15,291 nt of DNA from JAHJQQ01 sp032907525 (GTDB lineage Bacteria; Pseudomonadota; Gammaproteobacteria; Thiohalobacterales; Thiohalobacteraceae): contig JAJJPM010000097.1 in the NCBI GenBank assembly GCA_032907525.1, forward strand, positions 1 to 15,291. Reading direction: 5' to 3'. A program made the position numbers and the translations under genes. Below are positions 13,131 to 15,291 of the stretch, in pieces (within the stretch, counting starts at the first letter, position 1; each line of letters starts with the position of its first letter). The notes under the pieces were generated by a model, which was not told the DNA's origin, did no database searches, and was given only the letters and a program-made list of their open reading frames with translations.

Positions 13131-13209
13131 GCCACGGAGGCACACGGAAGGCGGGGTTGCGGCGGGTTTTGCATTCCGTGTGCTTCCGTGTTCCGTGTGC
13201 TTCCGTGGC
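13131..13209. repeat. Inverted CACGGAA repeat with a tandem 17-mer
   Basis: GCCACGGAGGCACACGGAA (13131-13149) pairs with 13191-13209 at 18 of 19 positions across a 41-bp loop. The right arm is preceded by another 17-bp copy, TTCCGTGTGCTTCCGTG at 13174-13190, directly repeated at 13191-13207. Confidence 0.85.
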
Positions 13210-13397
13210 CAGAACGGTTTTCCCCGGACAAAGAATCTTTCGCGGGTTTCGTGGATTTCGTGGCCATCCGATGATCCCGTCCGTGCGCCTGCGTGGCTGA
13301 AACGAGTTCTCCGCGGCTGCTTCGCCCCCGCTTCAGACGACCACCGCGGGGCCGCTACCCTGGCCGCCCCCCGACACTTTCCGCCTACGGCTCACAC

Positions 13398-15110
13398 ATG
13401 GGAAAACCGCGCGACCTGCCGAACATCGAAGTCCCCGCCAGCGGTCCGCAGGTCTGCGAGCCCTGCGTGACGGGCAGGCCGATCGAACGCGCCGACGATC
13501 TGGCCCTGCTGCTGGCCTCCCACCGGACCCTGCGTGGCCAGCCCGCCGTCGAGCGGGCGACCGGTTCGCACGCGCAACCGCAGGGATCGCCGCAGGAACT
13601 GGCCCGGCGCCTCGGGCTGCCCTTCGTATCCCTGAAGAACTTCGAGGTCGACGCCCGCGCGCTGGCCTGCGTACCCGAGAGCATCGCCCGCGAGCACCTG
13701 GTGCTGCCGCTGTTCCTGCTCGACGAGCATCTCGTCGTGGCTCTGGAGAATCCCGCCAGCGCCGAGATCACCACCATGCTGCAGTTCGTCACCGGGCGCA
13801 GCATCGATCCCTGCGCCGCCGAGCACGACGACCTGGTGCGCGCGATCCGGCGTCACTACGGCCAGCACGACAGCGACGACACCCTGCAGGAACTGGAGAT
13901 CACCGCCCAGCGCGAACTCGACAGCCAGATCTCCGTGCAGGACGTGGAACGCATGGGCACGGAGAAGCCCATCGTCCGGCTGGTCAACAACATTCTCACC
14001 GAGGCCATCGAACGCCGCGCCTCGGACATCCACATCCGCCCCGGCGAACAGCAGGTCGATCTGCTGTTCCGCCAGGACGGCACGCTGGTGCTGGTGCGCA
14101 GCTTCGCCAAGGTGCTGCTGCCGGCCGTGGTGGCGCGCATCAAGATCCTCGGCCGCATGAACATCGCCGAGCGCCGCCTGCCGCAGGACGGCCGCGCGCG
14201 CATGACCGCGGGGGGCAGCGTCGTCGACATGCGCATCTCGGTGATCCCGACGGTGAAGGGCGAGAGCGTGGTGGTCCGCCTGCTCAACGTGGACGCCGGT
14301 ATGCGCGCCATCGGCGAGATCGGCTTCACCGCGCAGGACGCCGAGCTGTTCACCGATCTGCTGCACAAGAGCTACGGCATGATCCTGGTCACCGGCCCGA
14401 CCGGCTGCGGCAAGTCGACCACGTTGTACGCCGCGCTGCAGGAGGTCCGCCGCCAGAACGTCAACATCATCACCGTAGAGGACCCGGTGGAGTACCGCAT
14501 GGAGGGCGTGCAGCAGATCCAGGTCAACAACGTGCCGGGCTTCACCTTCGCCCGCGCGCTGCGCAACATTCTGCGCCATGACCCGGACGTGATCATGGTC
14601 GGCGAGATCCGCGATCAGGAAACGGCCAAGATCGCCGTGGAGAGCGCGCTGACCGGCCATCTGGTGCTGAGCACGCTGCACACCAACGACGCGCCGACCG
14701 CGGTGACCCGGCTGATCGAGATGGGCGTGGAGTCCTTCCTGGTGAAATCCTCGCTGCTGGGCGTGCTGGCGCAGCGCCTGGTGCGCCTGAACTGCCCGCA
14801 CTGCATCGAAAAGGAACCGGTCGACGAGTCCGTGCGCAGGTTCCTGGGCGTGCCGGTCGAGGACAGTTTTTACCACGGCCGCGGCTGCGACCACTGCGAC
14901 CAGACGGGCTTCAAGGGCCGCATGGCGGTCTACGAGCTGCTGACCATGACGCCGCGGATGCGCGAGCTGATCCTCCGCGACACGCCGGTCGACGACATCC
15001 GCCGCCAGGCCGTCGCCGACGGCATGCGGCCGCTGACCGAGGGCGCCCTGCAGCTCGCCTGCGAACGCCGCATATCGCTGGCCGAGGTGTACCGGGTGCG
15101 ACTTCAGTAA
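13398..15110 (+). CDS. GspE/PilB-type secretion ATPase
   Basis: 570 aa. Cytoplasmic hexameric ATPase that powers type II secretion or type IV pilus-like assembly. Residues about 65-155 match the N-terminal MshEN/T2SSE_N domain (LARRLGLPFVSLKNFEVD, then VPESIAREHLVLPLF). The core has SDIHIRP at 209-215, Walker A GPTGCGKST at 333-341, the Asp box around ITVEDPVEY, Walker B VIMVGEIRD at 398-406 and the His box STLHTNDAP. A zinc site is complete: C466/C469 and C497/C500. ATG 13398 is chosen because upstream codons look like intergenic sequence; a GTG at 13293 would add 35 Arg/Pro-rich residues. No SD is visible. No other gsp, pil or msh gene is in the window, and the next gene is a convergent tRNA, so which machine it drives is unknown. 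Confidence 0.93.
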   Translation: MGKPRDLPNIEVPASGPQVCEPCVTGRPIERADDLALLLASHRTLRGQPAVERATGSHAQPQGSPQELARRLGLPFVSLKNFEVDARALACVPESIAREHLVLPLFLLDEHLVVALENPASAEITTMLQFVTGRSIDPCAAEHDDLVRAIRRHYGQHDSDDTLQELEITAQRELDSQISVQDVERMGTEKPIVRLVNNILTEAIERRASDIHIRPGEQQVDLLFRQDGTLVLVRSFAKVLLPAVVARIKILGRMNIAERRLPQDGRARMTAGGSVVDMRISVIPTVKGESVVVRLLNVDAGMRAIGEIGFTAQDAELFTDLLHKSYGMILVTGPTGCGKSTTLYAALQEVRRQNVNIITVEDPVEYRMEGVQQIQVNNVPGFTFARALRNILRHDPDVIMVGEIRDQETAKIAVESALTGHLVLSTLHTNDAPTAVTRLIEMGVESFLVKSSLLGVLAQRLVRLNCPHCIEKEPVDESVRRFLGVPVEDSFYHGRGCDHCDQTGFKGRMAVYELLTMTPRMRELILRDTPVDDIRRQAVADGMRPLTEGALQLACERRISLAEVYRVRLQ

Positions 15111-15123
15111 GCAAGGAAGGGAA

Positions 15124-15197
15124 TGGAGCGGGTGATGGGAATCGAACCCACGTTAGTAGCTTGGGAAGCTACAGTTCTACCATTGAACTACACCCGC
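15124..15197 (-). tRNA. tRNA-Gly (anticodon CCC)
   Basis: 74 nt with CCA encoded. Acceptor stem GCGGGTG pairs perfectly with CACCCGC. The anticodon arm GTAGC-TTCCCAA-GCTAC has CCC at the centre, and the T arm is GTGGGTTCGATTCCCAT. It resembles E. coli glyU. It ends 13 bp from the convergent secretion ATPase stop, with no clear terminator between. Confidence 0.97.
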
Positions 15198-15207
15198 GAG
15201 AGCTGGG

Positions 15208-15237
15208 ATTCTACACGCATCGCCGACAGATTTTCAT
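15208..15237 (-). promoter_or_regulatory. Probable promoter of tRNA-Gly
   Basis: On the minus strand ATGAAA (15237-15232, 4 of 6 to -35) and TAGAAT (15213-15208, 5 of 6 to -10) are 18 bp apart, placing the start a few bases before the tRNA. Confidence 0.5.
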
Positions 15238-15247
15238 CTCCCCCTCC

Positions 15248-15291
15248 GTAGGGCGCTTTGGCGCAGCGCATTGCATGACGGGGGACGGACT
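15248..15291. repeat. Diverged GTAGGG repeat, copy F, cut by the window end
   Basis: It starts GTAGGGCGC, has a GCGCT/AGCGC hairpin in place of the GTGCGTCG one, then GCATGAC and GGGGGACGGACT, which resembles the start of the 24-bp palindrome with one change. The rest is outside the window. Confidence 0.6.

Larger units (their letters stand above)
12894..13397. other. 504-bp gap without a gene, filled with short repeats
   Basis: No frame here looks coding. It holds, in order, a 13-bp tandem pair, a perfect GC hairpin, an inverted CACGGAA repeat and TTTCGTGGM units (13236-13263). The base pattern is that of decayed repeat DNA. No clear promoter or SD for the secretion ATPase was found. Confidence 0.7.

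Noticed and set aside
13392..14894. 500-codon minus-strand frame
   Set aside because: Antisense to the secretion ATPase, whose motifs are complete.

Overview
The window looks like chromosomal DNA of a high-GC gammaproteobacterium. The linkage asmA - (small gene) - mutY - yggX is a gammaproteobacterial arrangement, and MutY, YggX, RmlA and both tRNAs resemble their E. coli counterparts closely. The species cannot be named from the sequence; a Chromatiales-type sulfur or halophilic lineage is a guess.

Layout. (1) 1-2390 is an accessory segment. It holds a class II Fic protein gene, a broken copy of an antitoxin 3' end, and a TumE/TumA-type toxin-antitoxin pair, all embedded in repeats. The toxin frame has a stop directly after its expected ATG, so the toxin is probably shortened or dead, while the antitoxin keeps a good ribosome binding site of its own. 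(2) 2400-4060, minus strand: tRNA-Phe(GAA) with a near-consensus promoter and a clear terminator, then a phosphomannomutase/phosphoglucomutase-family gene. (3) 4317-7676, minus strand: a complete dTDP-L-rhamnose operon in the order rmlA-rmlC-rmlD-rmlB, with every stop overlapping the next start. (4) 7806-11969, minus strand: asmA, a secreted SRPBCC/START-like protein, mutY (adenine glycosylase) and yggX. (5) 12218-12893, plus strand: a host-attachment-family protein with a good SD and a roughly 140-nt leader. (6) 13398-15110, plus strand: an orphan GspE/PilB-type secretion ATPase, followed by a convergent tRNA-Gly(CCC).

How the genes fit together. The phosphohexomutase may supply glucose-1-phosphate to RmlA. 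RmlA, RmlB, RmlC and RmlD then make dTDP-L-rhamnose for lipopolysaccharide or other surface glycans. MutY removes adenine mispaired with 8-oxoguanine, and YggX protects iron-sulfur proteins; MutY itself carries a [4Fe-4S] cluster. AsmA and the START-like protein are both predicted to act on the periplasmic side, probably on lipids.

The most unusual content is in the gaps between genes. Three repeat families recur: (i) a 75-130 bp element bounded by a 12-bp inverted repeat (GTAGGGTGCGTC) and often followed by a perfect 24-bp palindrome; (ii) 7-bp tandem arrays (GGAGTGA / TCACTCC) that run into the stop codons of rmlB and yggX; (iii) CACGGAA-type repeats. The TA module lies between two direct copies of antitoxin 3' end plus repeat element and could be lost by recombination. 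I found no CRISPR array, transposase, integrase or clearly new multi-gene system.
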